Origin: Kallipyga gabonensis
GTDB taxonomy: Bacteria; Bacillota; Clostridia; Tissierellales; Peptoniphilaceae
Assembly: GCF_001286805.1 (NCBI RefSeq)
Contig: NZ_CXYV01000002.1
Location: 62,001 to 126,000 of the forward strand
Length of the DNA stretch: 64,000 nucleotides
Direction of reading: 5' to 3'
Part shown: in pieces, positions 15,740 through 24,621 of the stretch
How positions within the stretch are numbered: position 1 is the first letter of the stretch
Layout of the letters: each line of letters opens with the position of its first letter
Notes under the pieces: generated by a model
The model's database searches: none
Told to the model about the DNA's origin: nothing
Seen by the model: only the letters and a program-made list of their open reading frames with translations
Program-made: the position numbers and the translations under genes

Positions 15740-17896
15740 ATGAATAAAGACCCCATTCAAGAGGCTGTCGCCCGTGCCATTGACCTGGACCCCTGGTTGG
15801 CTGACTATGAGGACGACCTGATCCTTCGGCAAAATAACTACCTGACAAAAAAGAAAGAAATCCAAAACACAGTCTCTTCCCTGTCGGAATTTGCCAATGG
15901 ACACCACTACTATGGTTTCCACCGGGTGGAAGACGGCTGGGTTTACCGGGAATGGGCCCCGGCTGCCGCTCACCTTTTCCTGGTTGGCGATTTCAATGAC
16001 TGGCAGCCCTATACCCATCCCCTCCGGGCCATGGGAAACGGGGACTGGGAAATCTGCCTAAAGGGAAAAGATGCCCTCAAGCACGGTCAAAGGATCAAGG
16101 TTCTTCTCCAATACCAAAACCAGGACCATTATAAAATCCCCCTCTATATAAAAAGAGTCATTCAGGAAGTCCGTGAGGACGGATCCATCGACTGGCTCGG
16201 TCAAATCTGGGACCCGGAGGAGGACTATGAGTGGAAGACTCCTCACTTCAAGCTTTCCCGCCACGTTCCCCCCTTTATCTATGAAGCTCATATCGGCATC
16301 GCCCAGGAAGAAGGTAAGGTCTCTTCCTTCCGTGAATTTGCTGACCTCACTTTGCCCAGGATCAAAAAATCCGGCTATAACGTCATCCAGCTCATGGCCA
16401 TCATGCAACACCCCTATTACGGGTCCTTCGGCTACCATGTTTCCAACTTTTTCGCTGTCTCCTCCTGGTTCGGGACCCCGGAAGACCTCAAGTACCTGAT
16501 CGACAAGGCTCACTCCATGGGCATGGGGGTCCTCATGGACCTGGTTCACTCCCATGCCGTCAAGAACCAGGCCGAGGGTCTGGCCTTCTTTGACGGAAGT
16601 CAAGAGCAATTCTTTGTTCCCGGCCCTCGCGGCTTCCACGAAACCTGGGATTCCATGTGTTTCAATTACGGAAAGATGGACGTTATCCACTTCCTCCTCT
16701 CCAACCTCAAGTTCTGGATGGAAGAATATCATTTTGACGGTTTCCGTTTCGATGGCATTACCTCCATGCTCTACTGGGACCACGGCATGGGAACAGCTTT
16801 CACGGATTACAGCAAGTACTTTTCGCTCAATACCAATACCGATGCGGTTACCTACCTGACCCTGGCTTCCGACTTGATCCACACCCTCTCCCCCAATGCC
16901 CTGCTGGTAGCGGAAGATATGTCCGGCATGCCCGGACTCTGCCTGCCAATCGACCGCTGCGGGATCGGCTTTGACTACCGCCTCTCCATGGGGGTCCCTG
17001 ACCTCTGGATTAAAAACATGAAAAAGGATGACCATGACTGGTCGGTCAATGACATCTATTACGAAGTGACCACCCACCGGCCCATGGAAAAGCGGATCAA
17101 TTATGCAGAGAGTCATGACCAGGCTCTTGTAGGGGATAAAACCCTCTTCTTCTGGCTGACGGACCAGGAAGCCTACTGGCACATGAGCAAGGATGACGAC
17201 AACTACATCATCGACAGGGCCATCGCCCTCCACAAGATGATCCGCTTTATTACCCTGACCACCGGGGCCGATGGTTATTTGAATTTTATCGGCAATGAAT
17301 TCGGCCATCCTGAATGGATCGACTTCCCCCGTTTGGAAAACGGCTGGTCCTACCACTATGCCCGCCGCCAGTGGCACCTGGCGGACGATGACCTCCTGAA
17401 ATACTCCTATCTTCTGGAATTTGACCGGGCCATGATCCGGTTCGCTAAGAAGACCGGGATTATGGGTCCCAAGAATGTCCAACTCCTCTGGATGGACGAG
17501 CACCGTAAAATTGTGGCCTACCGGAATAATGCCTACATCTTCCTTTTTAACTTCCACCCCACCGATTCCGTAGAAAACTTCGTCCTCCCCATCTACCAGG
17601 AAGGAGGCTACCGCGTAGTCTTCTCTTCCGACCGGAAAGAATTCGGAGGATTCGGCCGGATCGACGAAGATTATATTTACCAAACCAAGACCATGGAGAT
17701 GGCCGATTTTGACCAGGGAATCCAGATCTACTCACCGGCCCGGACGGTCCTGGTTCTAAAAAAAGTGGCGAACAGCGAAGGTGATGAGGTTGATGCTGAA
17801 GCCAGGGATGCCATCGACCAAATGGTGGCTGCTGAAGCCAAGGCCCAACAGGCCCTGGTCATCCAACAGATGAAAAAATCCATGGACCGGAAGTAA
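15740..17896 (+). CDS. glgB: 1,4-alpha-glucan branching enzyme, eukaryote-like (GH13_8 type)
   Basis: The enzyme introduces alpha-1,6 branches in glycogen. The 718-aa protein has an N-terminal carbohydrate module (about 45-150) and a GH13 barrel with DLVHSHAV, the nucleophile in GFRFDGITSML (Asp338), acid/base in AEDMSG (Glu392) and the transition-state Asp in ESHDQ (Asp460). GFRFDGITSMLYWDHG and GNEFGHPEWIDFPR are typical of the plant/animal/Bacteroidetes branch rather than the usual Firmicutes GlgB. The C-terminal tail is charged. No other glycogen gene is nearby, so it may have been acquired alone. Confidence 0.93.
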   Translation: MNKDPIQEAVARAIDLDPWLADYEDDLILRQNNYLTKKKEIQNTVSSLSEFANGHHYYGFHRVEDGWVYREWAPAAAHLFLVGDFNDWQPYTHPLRAMGNGDWEICLKGKDALKHGQRIKVLLQYQNQDHYKIPLYIKRVIQEVREDGSIDWLGQIWDPEEDYEWKTPHFKLSRHVPPFIYEAHIGIAQEEGKVSSFREFADLTLPRIKKSGYNVIQLMAIMQHPYYGSFGYHVSNFFAVSSWFGTPEDLKYLIDKAHSMGMGVLMDLVHSHAVKNQAEGLAFFDGSQEQFFVPGPRGFHETWDSMCFNYGKMDVIHFLLSNLKFWMEEYHFDGFRFDGITSMLYWDHGMGTAFTDYSKYFSLNTNTDAVTYLTLASDLIHTLSPNALLVAEDMSGMPGLCLPIDRCGIGFDYRLSMGVPDLWIKNMKKDDHDWSVNDIYYEVTTHRPMEKRINYAESHDQALVGDKTLFFWLTDQEAYWHMSKDDDNYIIDRAIALHKMIRFITLTTGADGYLNFIGNEFGHPEWIDFPRLENGWSYHYARRQWHLADDDLLKYSYLLEFDRAMIRFAKKTGIMGPKNVQLLWMDEHRKIVAYRNNAYIFLFNFHPTDSVENFVLPIYQEGGYRVVFSSDRKEFGGFGRIDEDYIYQTKTMEMADFDQGIQIYSPARTVLVLKKVANSEGDEVDAEARDAIDQMVAAEAKAQQALVIQQMKKSMDRK

Positions 17897-17956
17897 TCAC
17901 GTCATCCCGCCGGAGGTAATCAAGTCGTCCCAATAAAAAAGCACCGCTCTCTAGAA

Positions 17957-18000
17957 TGCCCCCCTAAAGTTGGATTTTTTGGTCCAACTTTAGGGGGGCA
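17957..18000. repeat. 44-bp palindromic element, copy 1
   Basis: TGCCCCCCTAAAGTTGGA is followed by an 8-nt centre (TTTTTTGG) and the exact inverted arm. The same 44-bp unit occurs at 32043-32086 with its centre inverted. TG...CA ends and the sequence resemble terminal repeats of IS3-family elements, so this may be a minimal palindromic (MITE/PATE-like) element. It lies between the convergent glgB and DUF3825 genes and can fold as a very stable hairpin. Confidence 0.75.
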
Positions 18001-18084
18001 GCTCAATTCTCTAAAATAGCAGGGAAGGGCTTCCCTTGGAGGCGGCGGAATCATGGCCTTACCTAGGGACGGGCTTCCCCGGGA

Positions 18085-19176
18085 TTAATACTCATCATCC
18101 TCATTCTCATCGTCTTCATAAGAAAGGATGTTGATGGAATCCGTATTGAGCCAGTCACTGTCGGGGCGGGAGACCAGGCGGGAGTTGCTGTAGGCCAGGA
18201 AGAGGGGAAGGATAGTTTCTCCCTGATAGGAACCGGAAGGATGACGGACGACCACCAGGGCCAGGTCGACCCGGTTGTCATCCATCAGGCAAAGGGGGAG
18301 AAGGAGGGAGCCCTTGTTGGACCGGGGGTTATACATGGGGATGGCGGTCTTGTAGTTCCACTCAACCCGCTTGATCGCCAGATCCACGGCATCTTGTAAG
18401 CGATTCTTGAGCCGGTTGAAGACCCTCTGATTGTCCTCGATTTTCTCGCCCAACTTCTGGAAGAAAATCTTGGACCGGTAGCGGTCGGAGGATTGGTAGG
18501 CCTCTTGGAGAGTCATGCCGTCAATCTCCATCATGTCCCGGGCAAGATTATCTTCCAGAAATTCCATGGGCAATCGACGGGTCCGCTCGACGATAATATG
18601 GGGGTAGTCACAGGAGAGTTCGCCCGTAGAGGAGTCATAGAGCATGTTCTCGACCTTATTTTCAAAATAGTCCGCCCGGCCAGGTAAGGGATTGAAAACC
18701 CGAACCAGGGTCTTACCCACATTTTCCCCGGCCACGACAAAGTCCAAGAGATACCAGAAGGAAGACTCAAACTTCGTATTTTGCTTAAAGAGGGCGTAGA
18801 TATCATCATATTTTCGGTCAACTAGCCCGGTGTTAAAGGCCGCATAGGTCTCCTGGGGCGGGGTATCCTTGGTGATGCGAATCTTCTTCTCCTCGCGAAC
18901 GAGGCGCTTAAAGGTGTAGTTCAGGTAGTTTTTAAGAAGGGGAACTTTATTATTCTTTGGGGGCGTGTCCCCATAATACCATTTTTCCGGCAGGGCCAGT
19001 TCAGCCAATTTATCATACTTATGGAAGTTAATGAAGGCCCAGTCCTCCAGGGCATCCTGGGGCTTGGGGTATTTCCCCTCGATCTCCACCAGGTCCTTTT
19101 CTGGCAAGGGGGAGGATCCAGTCGGCTGGTCGGCCAAGGGGCCTTCTTGTCCCCTTTCATATTGTTCATATACCAT
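18085..19176 (-). CDS. DUF3825 domain protein
   Basis: The 363-aa cytoplasmic protein matches what I know of the DUF3825 family: FINFHKYDKLAELALPEKWYY near residue 50, LKNYLNYTFKRL and AAFNTGLVDRKYDDIYALF. Its biochemical function is unknown. The C-terminus is very acidic. The ATG at 19176 is used because AAGGAAGGAATGTTT spaces correctly; one 6 bp upstream is too close. It is last of a three-gene operon, 18 bp after the ATP-grasp gene, which links it to the thiol-ligase genes by context only. Confidence 0.8.
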   Translation of the reverse strand: MVYEQYERGQEGPLADQPTGSSPLPEKDLVEIEGKYPKPQDALEDWAFINFHKYDKLAELALPEKWYYGDTPPKNNKVPLLKNYLNYTFKRLVREEKKIRITKDTPPQETYAAFNTGLVDRKYDDIYALFKQNTKFESSFWYLLDFVVAGENVGKTLVRVFNPLPGRADYFENKVENMLYDSSTGELSCDYPHIIVERTRRLPMEFLEDNLARDMMEIDGMTLQEAYQSSDRYRSKIFFQKLGEKIEDNQRVFNRLKNRLQDAVDLAIKRVEWNYKTAIPMYNPRSNKGSLLLPLCLMDDNRVDLALVVVRHPSGSYQGETILPLFLAYSNSRLVSRPDSDWLNTDSINILSYEDDENEDDEY

Positions 19177-19194
19177 AAACATTCCTTCCTTTCT

Positions 19195-20559
19195 TCAACC
19201 TTCTTCCTCAAAACGATCAGCGGCTTTTAGTTTAACCCGATAGGCGGGGGCGGCAAAATAGTCCCTGGCTCCGGAAATGATTCCCGACTGACCGATCCGG
19301 GCATAGATGCCGGCAAATTTCTCCATGTACATAAAGAGGCCGATAACATGACTGAACTTTCTCACCTTAAATTCATAATCTTCCATATGAAGGAAGGGGG
19401 TAGGATCAACCTCAACAAACTCCTGATAAACATACTCGTCCAGGGCCAATGCATCCACAATCTCATCCCAATCTTCCTGGCTATGTTCCCGTCCCAAAAG
19501 GATCCCCTGGGAAGCGTAAGAGTTATAGGGTTTAAGAATCCAATCATCTTTTTCTGATTTCACCCGGTTTTTATCCTCCCGGGTTAAGATTTCCCTGGTC
19601 AAAGGAACATGTGCCCTGACGAAATCTCTTTCCATGGGACTAAGAATCTCCAGGGTTGCCGGATCATGGAGAACCTTAAAGATCATCTTGGAATGCATAA
19701 TCTGGGAACGGAAAGATCCCATCATGATAAAAGCCTGGTCCTGATAAGCCTGGAGAAAATCTCCACACTCCTCCATCCGGTCCAGGAAATCCGAAGTCAC
19801 CATCCGGCGGTAAACCAGGTCAATGGCTGCCTCCCTGCCCGTGTAGGGATCCGTTCCATAAAGAACCCCATCCCGGTATTCCATGGTCCGGGGGTCAGTC
19901 AGGGTACAATCGAAGCCTTCTTTTTCAAAGACTTCGTGGAAGTGACGAAACTCCTTTTCCGTCATTTTATCATCGAAATCGACGATGGCCACCGTTTGGG
20001 GAAGTTTACCTTTTAATCTCTTATATTCCTGGGTCAAGGCATGGACCAGGGGACGGAAAAGAGGGTAACGGGAGATCTCCCAATTCCGGGACATGGCTTC
20101 CATGGCTTTTGACCGGAGGAGGAGCTTACCTAAAACCCGGTCCTCATTCATCGCTGAGGATCCGTCAGTATTGAGCTCGCAAAATTTGAAATCTCCCTCT
20201 CCATTATAAAAAATATCATAACGACCGACAGGAACCGGGGTTGTATAGCCCGGATCGATCAGGATCAGGTCTTCCAAAGGGGCAGAAAAGCGGAAAGCCT
20301 TCCGGTAGGATGGGTCCTCCAAAAATTTATCGGTCACCTTTTGTCCGATGGAGGCCATGGTGCGGAGAATAGAGGCAAAAAAAGCCTCATCCTTTTCCTC
20401 AAAATAAAAGCCCTGGTAGGTCATGGGAACAGGATTACCGTGGATCAGTCTTCGCTTATTCTCCGACCTCTCCATGATTCCCCGGTAGTCTTCTTCAAAA
20501 ATCCGAGCTTGGTCCATGACCATTCGGATATAGTCTTCAGTAAATTGATTCGTAAACAT
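19195..20559 (-). CDS. Glutathionylspermidine-synthase-like (permuted ATP-grasp) ligase
   Basis: The 454-aa protein resembles the C-terminal ligase of glutathionylspermidine synthase: LILIDPGYTTPVPVGRYDIFY, FCELNTDGSSAMNED (metal/substrate region), then WILKPYNSYASQGILLG (ATP phosphate loop) and DEYVYQEFVEVDP. Such ATP-grasp enzymes join a carboxylate to an amine through an acyl phosphate. AGGAGTTCC precedes the chosen ATG at 20559. It follows a glutamate-cysteine ligase gene by about 40 bp, so the likely substrate is gamma-glutamylcysteine or a related peptide; the acceptor (glycine, polyamine or other) cannot be read from the sequence. Confidence 0.75.
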   Translation of the reverse strand: MFTNQFTEDYIRMVMDQARIFEEDYRGIMERSENKRRLIHGNPVPMTYQGFYFEEKDEAFFASILRTMASIGQKVTDKFLEDPSYRKAFRFSAPLEDLILIDPGYTTPVPVGRYDIFYNGEGDFKFCELNTDGSSAMNEDRVLGKLLLRSKAMEAMSRNWEISRYPLFRPLVHALTQEYKRLKGKLPQTVAIVDFDDKMTEKEFRHFHEVFEKEGFDCTLTDPRTMEYRDGVLYGTDPYTGREAAIDLVYRRMVTSDFLDRMEECGDFLQAYQDQAFIMMGSFRSQIMHSKMIFKVLHDPATLEILSPMERDFVRAHVPLTREILTREDKNRVKSEKDDWILKPYNSYASQGILLGREHSQEDWDEIVDALALDEYVYQEFVEVDPTPFLHMEDYEFKVRKFSHVIGLFMYMEKFAGIYARIGQSGIISGARDYFAAPAYRVKLKAADRFEEEG

Positions 20560-20601
20560 GGAACTCCTATCTATTTCTCTGAGCCCGGTCATTGAATGGA
20601 A

Positions 20602-21927
20602 TTATCTCACTCCTTCTTTCCTCCGTGCAAGAAGAATTCGGCGTAGGCCTTCCCATCCCTCTTCTTCCTCTATTTTTTCATAAGAAATCCGAGGCGTTTC
20701 CAAGTGGGACCAGAGATTACGGAGGGGGGCTAAATAGGCCTTTTCCTCTTCAGAAAGCCCTTCTTGAGCCAGATCCAAGAGCTTGATTCCCCAGTTGGCA
20801 AAGTAGTCGGAAAGATAATAGCCGTGAATCCCGTTATCTCGTCCGGAATCCATCCCTCGCTCAACCAGGTCGATAGAGACCGTCTTAAACTTACGGTCCA
20901 GTCGATCCAGATTATTCATATCATAGAAAAGCCCCTTGATCATCGCTGTGACCGCCAAAGAAAGGTCAAGCGGAAGGGCATCCATGGGTCGGATTTCCAA
21001 AAATCCTTTAACCCGAATATCCGGAAAGACAATGCCTAAAGCCTGGTCAATGAGCCCACTCCACTCTTCTTCAGATTCCGCCTGATCCATGGCCTGGGAC
21101 AAAGTTATATCCCCGGTTTCAACTTCCTTTTCCCCTTCCAGGCGGAAGAGGATGACCCGGTCAAGCAGCCAATCTGCATAAGAAGCAAAAGAAAAATCCT
21201 CCTCAAAGCTGGTAGGAATCAAGCCGGTCCGGTCCGGATCTGTCCCCCGCCAAATTTCCTGTCGGGCATTGAACTTATCCAACTTGTTTCCACTAAGCCG
21301 GGAGACAGTATCCGTCAGGGTATAGAGGATAGGAACCATGGCGGTTAGGATGCGGTATTTTTTCTGAAAATCTTCGGGTCCAAAGTAGTCGATGGAGACT
21401 TGCAGGGCACAGGAAAGCCGCATCATCTTCCGGGAATGGGAACCGTGGGCTCCTAGCCAATTGTTCATAATCCGGTAGCGTTCCTTGGCGATAATCGGAA
21501 CATCCAGGGCTTGATTATCAGGATCAGCCCCCAAAGCCATCATACCGTAGCCGTATTTTTCAAGGACAGGAAGAAGGAGGTTGTAGCCCTTTTGTGCACG
21601 TTCTTCCAGGGTTTTGATGTCCCTTGCCTGAGGGATGGAGAGTTCAAACTGAGCCCCGGGCTCAATGGATACGGCCATATCCTCATTGCGAACTCCGGCA
21701 ATATGGCCATTGATACGAACCGGTTCCAAGCCCGGCATTCGAGCTAACTCCTCCAGGATTTCCAGGACACCGGGCTGACCTTCATAGAAAATTCGCCGTC
21801 CGGTCTCCCGATCGACAATCATATGCTCCATCTCGATACCCAGTTGACCTTGTCCCGGCTTTTTGTCGGACTTGATCCGGTCAACAATCCGGTCAATCTT
21901 TTCCTGTCTTGTCCTTTTCATCCTCAT
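20602..21927 (-). CDS. Glutamate-cysteine ligase (GCS2 family)
   Basis: The 441-aa protein has the GCS2 layout: LGIEMEHMIVDRETG at the N-terminus (metal-binding Glu pair), EPGAQFELSIPQ, MMRLSCALQVSIDY and FLEIRPMDALPLDLS. This family forms the gamma-glutamyl bond to cysteine or related amines. GAAGGAAGGGACG precedes the ATG at 21927; a GTG upstream is less likely. It is the first gene of the operon with the permuted ATP-grasp ligase and DUF3825, and is divergent from a metallo-beta-lactamase-fold gene. The fused GshF found in many Firmicutes is absent here. Confidence 0.82.
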   Translation of the reverse strand: MRMKRTRQEKIDRIVDRIKSDKKPGQGQLGIEMEHMIVDRETGRRIFYEGQPGVLEILEELARMPGLEPVRINGHIAGVRNEDMAVSIEPGAQFELSIPQARDIKTLEERAQKGYNLLLPVLEKYGYGMMALGADPDNQALDVPIIAKERYRIMNNWLGAHGSHSRKMMRLSCALQVSIDYFGPEDFQKKYRILTAMVPILYTLTDTVSRLSGNKLDKFNARQEIWRGTDPDRTGLIPTSFEEDFSFASYADWLLDRVILFRLEGEKEVETGDITLSQAMDQAESEEEWSGLIDQALGIVFPDIRVKGFLEIRPMDALPLDLSLAVTAMIKGLFYDMNNLDRLDRKFKTVSIDLVERGMDSGRDNGIHGYYLSDYFANWGIKLLDLAQEGLSEEEKAYLAPLRNLWSHLETPRISYEKIEEEEGWEGLRRILLARRKEGVR

Positions 21928-22070
21928 CGTCCCTTCCTTCACAATATGGATACTTTCTTTATGTTATACCCAGGATTGAGAAAAGATTGCACTCTCTACC
22001 GACTTGATCTAATAGAGGAATGGAGGGGTATATAAAGAGAATAAATGATGAAAAAATCAAAGGAGGTCAT

Positions 22071-22829
22071 ATGCCAACGGTTATTACCCTCACCTATCTT
22101 TATAATTCCGGATTTTCCCTGGACTTCCCCGACCGCTTCCTGGTTGTGGATTATATCCAGGGTCCCTTACCCCTTCCCAAGGATAAACCCATCACTTTCA
22201 TTGTTACTCATGCCCACAGCGACCACTATAACCCTCGAATTTTCACTATGAAAGGGGCGGAGAATGCGACCTTTGTCCTGTCCACGGATGTGGAAGAGTC
22301 TTCATCTGACGGCAAGTTCATCCAGCTCTCCTCGACCGTGGAAGAAACCCGTCGCAAAAAAATCATCTATGATCCAAGCCGAACTCTTCGCCTGGAACCC
22401 GGTGATAGCCAAAGCTTTCAAGACATCCATTGGACGGCCTTCGGATCCACCGATCAAGGCATTTCCATCCTCTTTGAACTAGGCGGGATTTCCTTCTTCC
22501 ACGCCGGTGATCTCAACGCCTGGAAATGGCCGGATTGGCCGGAGGAAGATCAGGACCGGGAAGTCAGTGACTTTATGGAAATCCTGGATGACCTGGAAAA
22601 ATTCCCTGTCGACATTCTCTTTGCTCCTTTAGACCCCCGCTTGGAAGGAAACGCCTTCCTCGGCCCCATGGCCATGATCCAACGGCTCAAGCCCCAGATG
22701 TTCATCCCCATGCATTTCCGGGAGAAAATGGACATCACCCAATTTTTCAGGGACCACTACCAGGCTCAAACAAAAACCTTCCTCACAGAGATCACAGGAA
22801 AAGGCCAGCAGATCCGGATCCGGAGCTAG
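22071..22829 (+). CDS. Metallo-beta-lactamase-fold hydrolase
   Basis: The 252-aa cytoplasmic protein has the metal motif THAHSDHYNP near residues 45-53, a second histidine in FFHAGDLNAWKWP and a last one in FIPMHFREK. These give a complete binuclear site. AAAGGAGGTCAT precedes the ATG at 22071. It is divergent from the glutamate-cysteine ligase operon with about 140 bp between, so a thioester or thiol-conjugate substrate is conceivable but unproven. Confidence 0.85.
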   Translation: MPTVITLTYLYNSGFSLDFPDRFLVVDYIQGPLPLPKDKPITFIVTHAHSDHYNPRIFTMKGAENATFVLSTDVEESSSDGKFIQLSSTVEETRRKKIIYDPSRTLRLEPGDSQSFQDIHWTAFGSTDQGISILFELGGISFFHAGDLNAWKWPDWPEEDQDREVSDFMEILDDLEKFPVDILFAPLDPRLEGNAFLGPMAMIQRLKPQMFIPMHFREKMDITQFFRDHYQAQTKTFLTEITGKGQQIRIRS

Positions 22830-22952
22830 ACCAGGGGGGCTCATAGCGGAATCCGGGGCCTTGTCAGAACAAAGCTTCCTTAGGAAACCTCATGATCCGC
22901 CATCTCCCGGGCCCCCGCAGAACTAAAAACCCTACCAATTAAGAAATTCATG

Positions 22953-23244
22953 AGAATATCAGGGCCAGGATCCCTGACAATTCGTAGAACCTCAAAAAAA
23001 TCAGGGTCAAAAAATCCCTGATAAATGAGCAGATTGAAAGATTATCAGGGGATGAAACCCTCTCAAATTGGAAAATTTCAAGAATATCAGGGCAAAAAAT
23101 GGCCCTGTTATTTTGGCAGATAGCAAAAATGTCAGGGCCTCTCAACCCTGACATTTTGTTTAATCCTGAGAATATCAGGGGCCAGGATCCCTGACAATCT
23201 GCCTATTCCCAGACAATCAGGGTCAAAGATCCCCAGCGTACAGC
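22953..23244. repeat. Tandem hairpin array 1 (seven units, about 43 bp period)
   Basis: The 506-bp gap between the MBL-fold gene and ackA has no credible gene. It carries seven inverted repeats of the form ATCAGGG-loop-CCCTGAT. TCAGGG starts at 22959, 23001, 23045, 23087, 23132, 23175 and 23217, a spacing of 42-45 bp. Units 1 and 6 are nearly identical over about 27 bp; unit 5 has 12-bp perfect arms (AAAATGTCAGGG / CCCTGACATTTT); unit 7 is degenerate on its right arm. DNA between the hairpins is unrelated. The bases before the array (22830-22950) hold only minor inverted repeats. Confidence 0.85.
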
Positions 23245-23273
23245 AAAACTTAAACTCCTGAATGCTACAATGC

Positions 23274-23322
23274 AAAAAAAGGCTGTGCCGGAACAAACAA
23301 ACTGTTCCGGCACAGCCTTTTT
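23274..23322. terminator. Bidirectional terminator after ackA
   Basis: Fifteen-bp perfect arms (GGCTGTGCCGGAACA and complement, 23281-23317) are flanked by an A-run and a T-run, so it can work on both strands. It is related in sequence to the terminators at 26819 and 57513. Confidence 0.92.
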
Positions 23323-23335
23323 AATTTCCTTCCGC

Positions 23336-24538
23336 TTATTTTCCTTCAACCAGACGCTTGGTGTCCCGGGCAATCATGAGCTCTTCGTCAGTAGGAATCA
23401 CCATAACCTTGATCGCGGAATCTTCGGCAGAGATGGTCTTCTCCTTGGGCTTACGCTGGTTGTTGATTTCCTTATCCAACTTTACCCCGATAATCTCCAG
23501 GCCGTCACAGATAGCTTCCCGGTCCTTGGATCCGTTCTCGCCAATGCCGCCGGTGAAGGTGATGGCATCAATCCGGCCGCCCATCATGGTGGCGTAGGCA
23601 CCGATGGTTTCCCGGCAGCGGGAGTGGAAGATCTTGAGAGCCAGCTGGCAGGCTTCATCCCCCGATTCCGCCCCCTTCTCCAGGTCTCTGAAGTCGGAGG
23701 AAAGGCCGGAAATGCCCAGAACGCCGGATTCTTTATTGAGAACCTTGTCCACTTCTTCAGGACTCATACCCAGCTGCTTAATCATATAGATGATAATGGA
23801 GGGATCGAGGTCACCGGACCGGGTCCCCATGGGGAGGCCGGCTAAGGGAGTCAGGCCCATGGAGGTCATAATGGATTTGCCGTTTTTGACGGCGGTGATG
23901 GAAGACCCGTTGCCCAGGTGGCAGGAGATGAGGTTCACTTCCTCTACCGGCTTGCCCAGGAGTTCAGCCGCCCGGTTGGTGATGAAATTGTGGGAAGTTC
24001 CGTGGAAGCCGTAGCGACGGATGCCCTGATCCTTATAGTAGGAAAGAGGAATGGGATAAACAAAGTTTTCCTTAGGCATGGTCTGGTGGAAAGCAGTGTC
24101 AAAGACAGCGACCTGGGGCTTGCCTTCAAGGAGAGAGGAGCAGGCCTGGATTCCCTGAAGATTAGCGGGGTTGTGGAGGGGAGAAAAGGGAACCACTTCT
24201 TTGATGGCATCCAACACTTCCTGGTCGATGATGGTGGATTTGGTGACTTTTTCTCCGCCATGGACCACCCGGTGACCGACAGCATCAATTTCCTTAAGGT
24301 CCTTGATGACCCCATGGTCCGGAGAAGTCAGAGCATCGAAGACCAGCTCAACCGCCGTCTTATGGTCGGGAATAGCCGTCTCCAGCTCAAATTCTCCCTT
24401 ATCACTTTCCTGCTCGATGCGGGAACCTTCAATGGCAATTCTTTCAACGAGGCCCTTGGCCAGAACCTTTTCCCCATCCATGTCGAAAAGTTGGTATTTC
24501 AACGAAGATGATCCGCAGTTAATCACTAAAACTTTCAT
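23336..24538 (-). CDS. ackA: Acetate kinase
   Basis: AckA makes ATP from acetyl phosphate in fermentation. The 400-aa protein starts MKVLVINCGSSSLKYQ and has HRVVHGG, YGFHGTSHNF, SCHLGNGSS, MGTRSGDLDP and FTGGIGENG, all ASKHA acetokinase motifs. The start at 24538 is supported by GAGGAGGATAGG; a longer reading frame upstream is not needed. No phosphotransacetylase gene is adjacent. Confidence 0.97.
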   Translation of the reverse strand: MKVLVINCGSSSLKYQLFDMDGEKVLAKGLVERIAIEGSRIEQESDKGEFELETAIPDHKTAVELVFDALTSPDHGVIKDLKEIDAVGHRVVHGGEKVTKSTIIDQEVLDAIKEVVPFSPLHNPANLQGIQACSSLLEGKPQVAVFDTAFHQTMPKENFVYPIPLSYYKDQGIRRYGFHGTSHNFITNRAAELLGKPVEEVNLISCHLGNGSSITAVKNGKSIMTSMGLTPLAGLPMGTRSGDLDPSIIIYMIKQLGMSPEEVDKVLNKESGVLGISGLSSDFRDLEKGAESGDEACQLALKIFHSRCRETIGAYATMMGGRIDAITFTGGIGENGSKDREAICDGLEIIGVKLDKEINNQRKPKEKTISAEDSAIKVMVIPTDEELMIARDTKRLVEGK

Positions 24539-24621
24539 CCTATCCTCCTCATTATTCTTTCCGTTCAAGCTTATTCTTTTTCGTTTCCAATACGCACATT
24601 CCAATGAATATATTACCCTCT

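Noticed and set aside
16058-17683. Minus-strand 541-codon open frame opposite glgB
   Set aside because: The product looks unlike any protein and the plus strand has all catalytic motifs of a branching enzyme.
17957-18000. Complete insertion sequence
   Set aside because: Only 44 bp is present, with no transposase gene and no target-site duplication; both copies are end-like palindromes only.
22948-23154. Minus-strand reading frame of 68 aa across hairpin array 1
   Set aside because: Its internal amino-acid repetition (PDIFAI, PDILEI, PDNLSI) just mirrors the hairpin period, and it has no ribosome site.
22953-23244. CRISPR array
   Set aside because: The repeats are short, palindromic, divergent from each other and not followed by uniform spacers; no cas genes are in the window.
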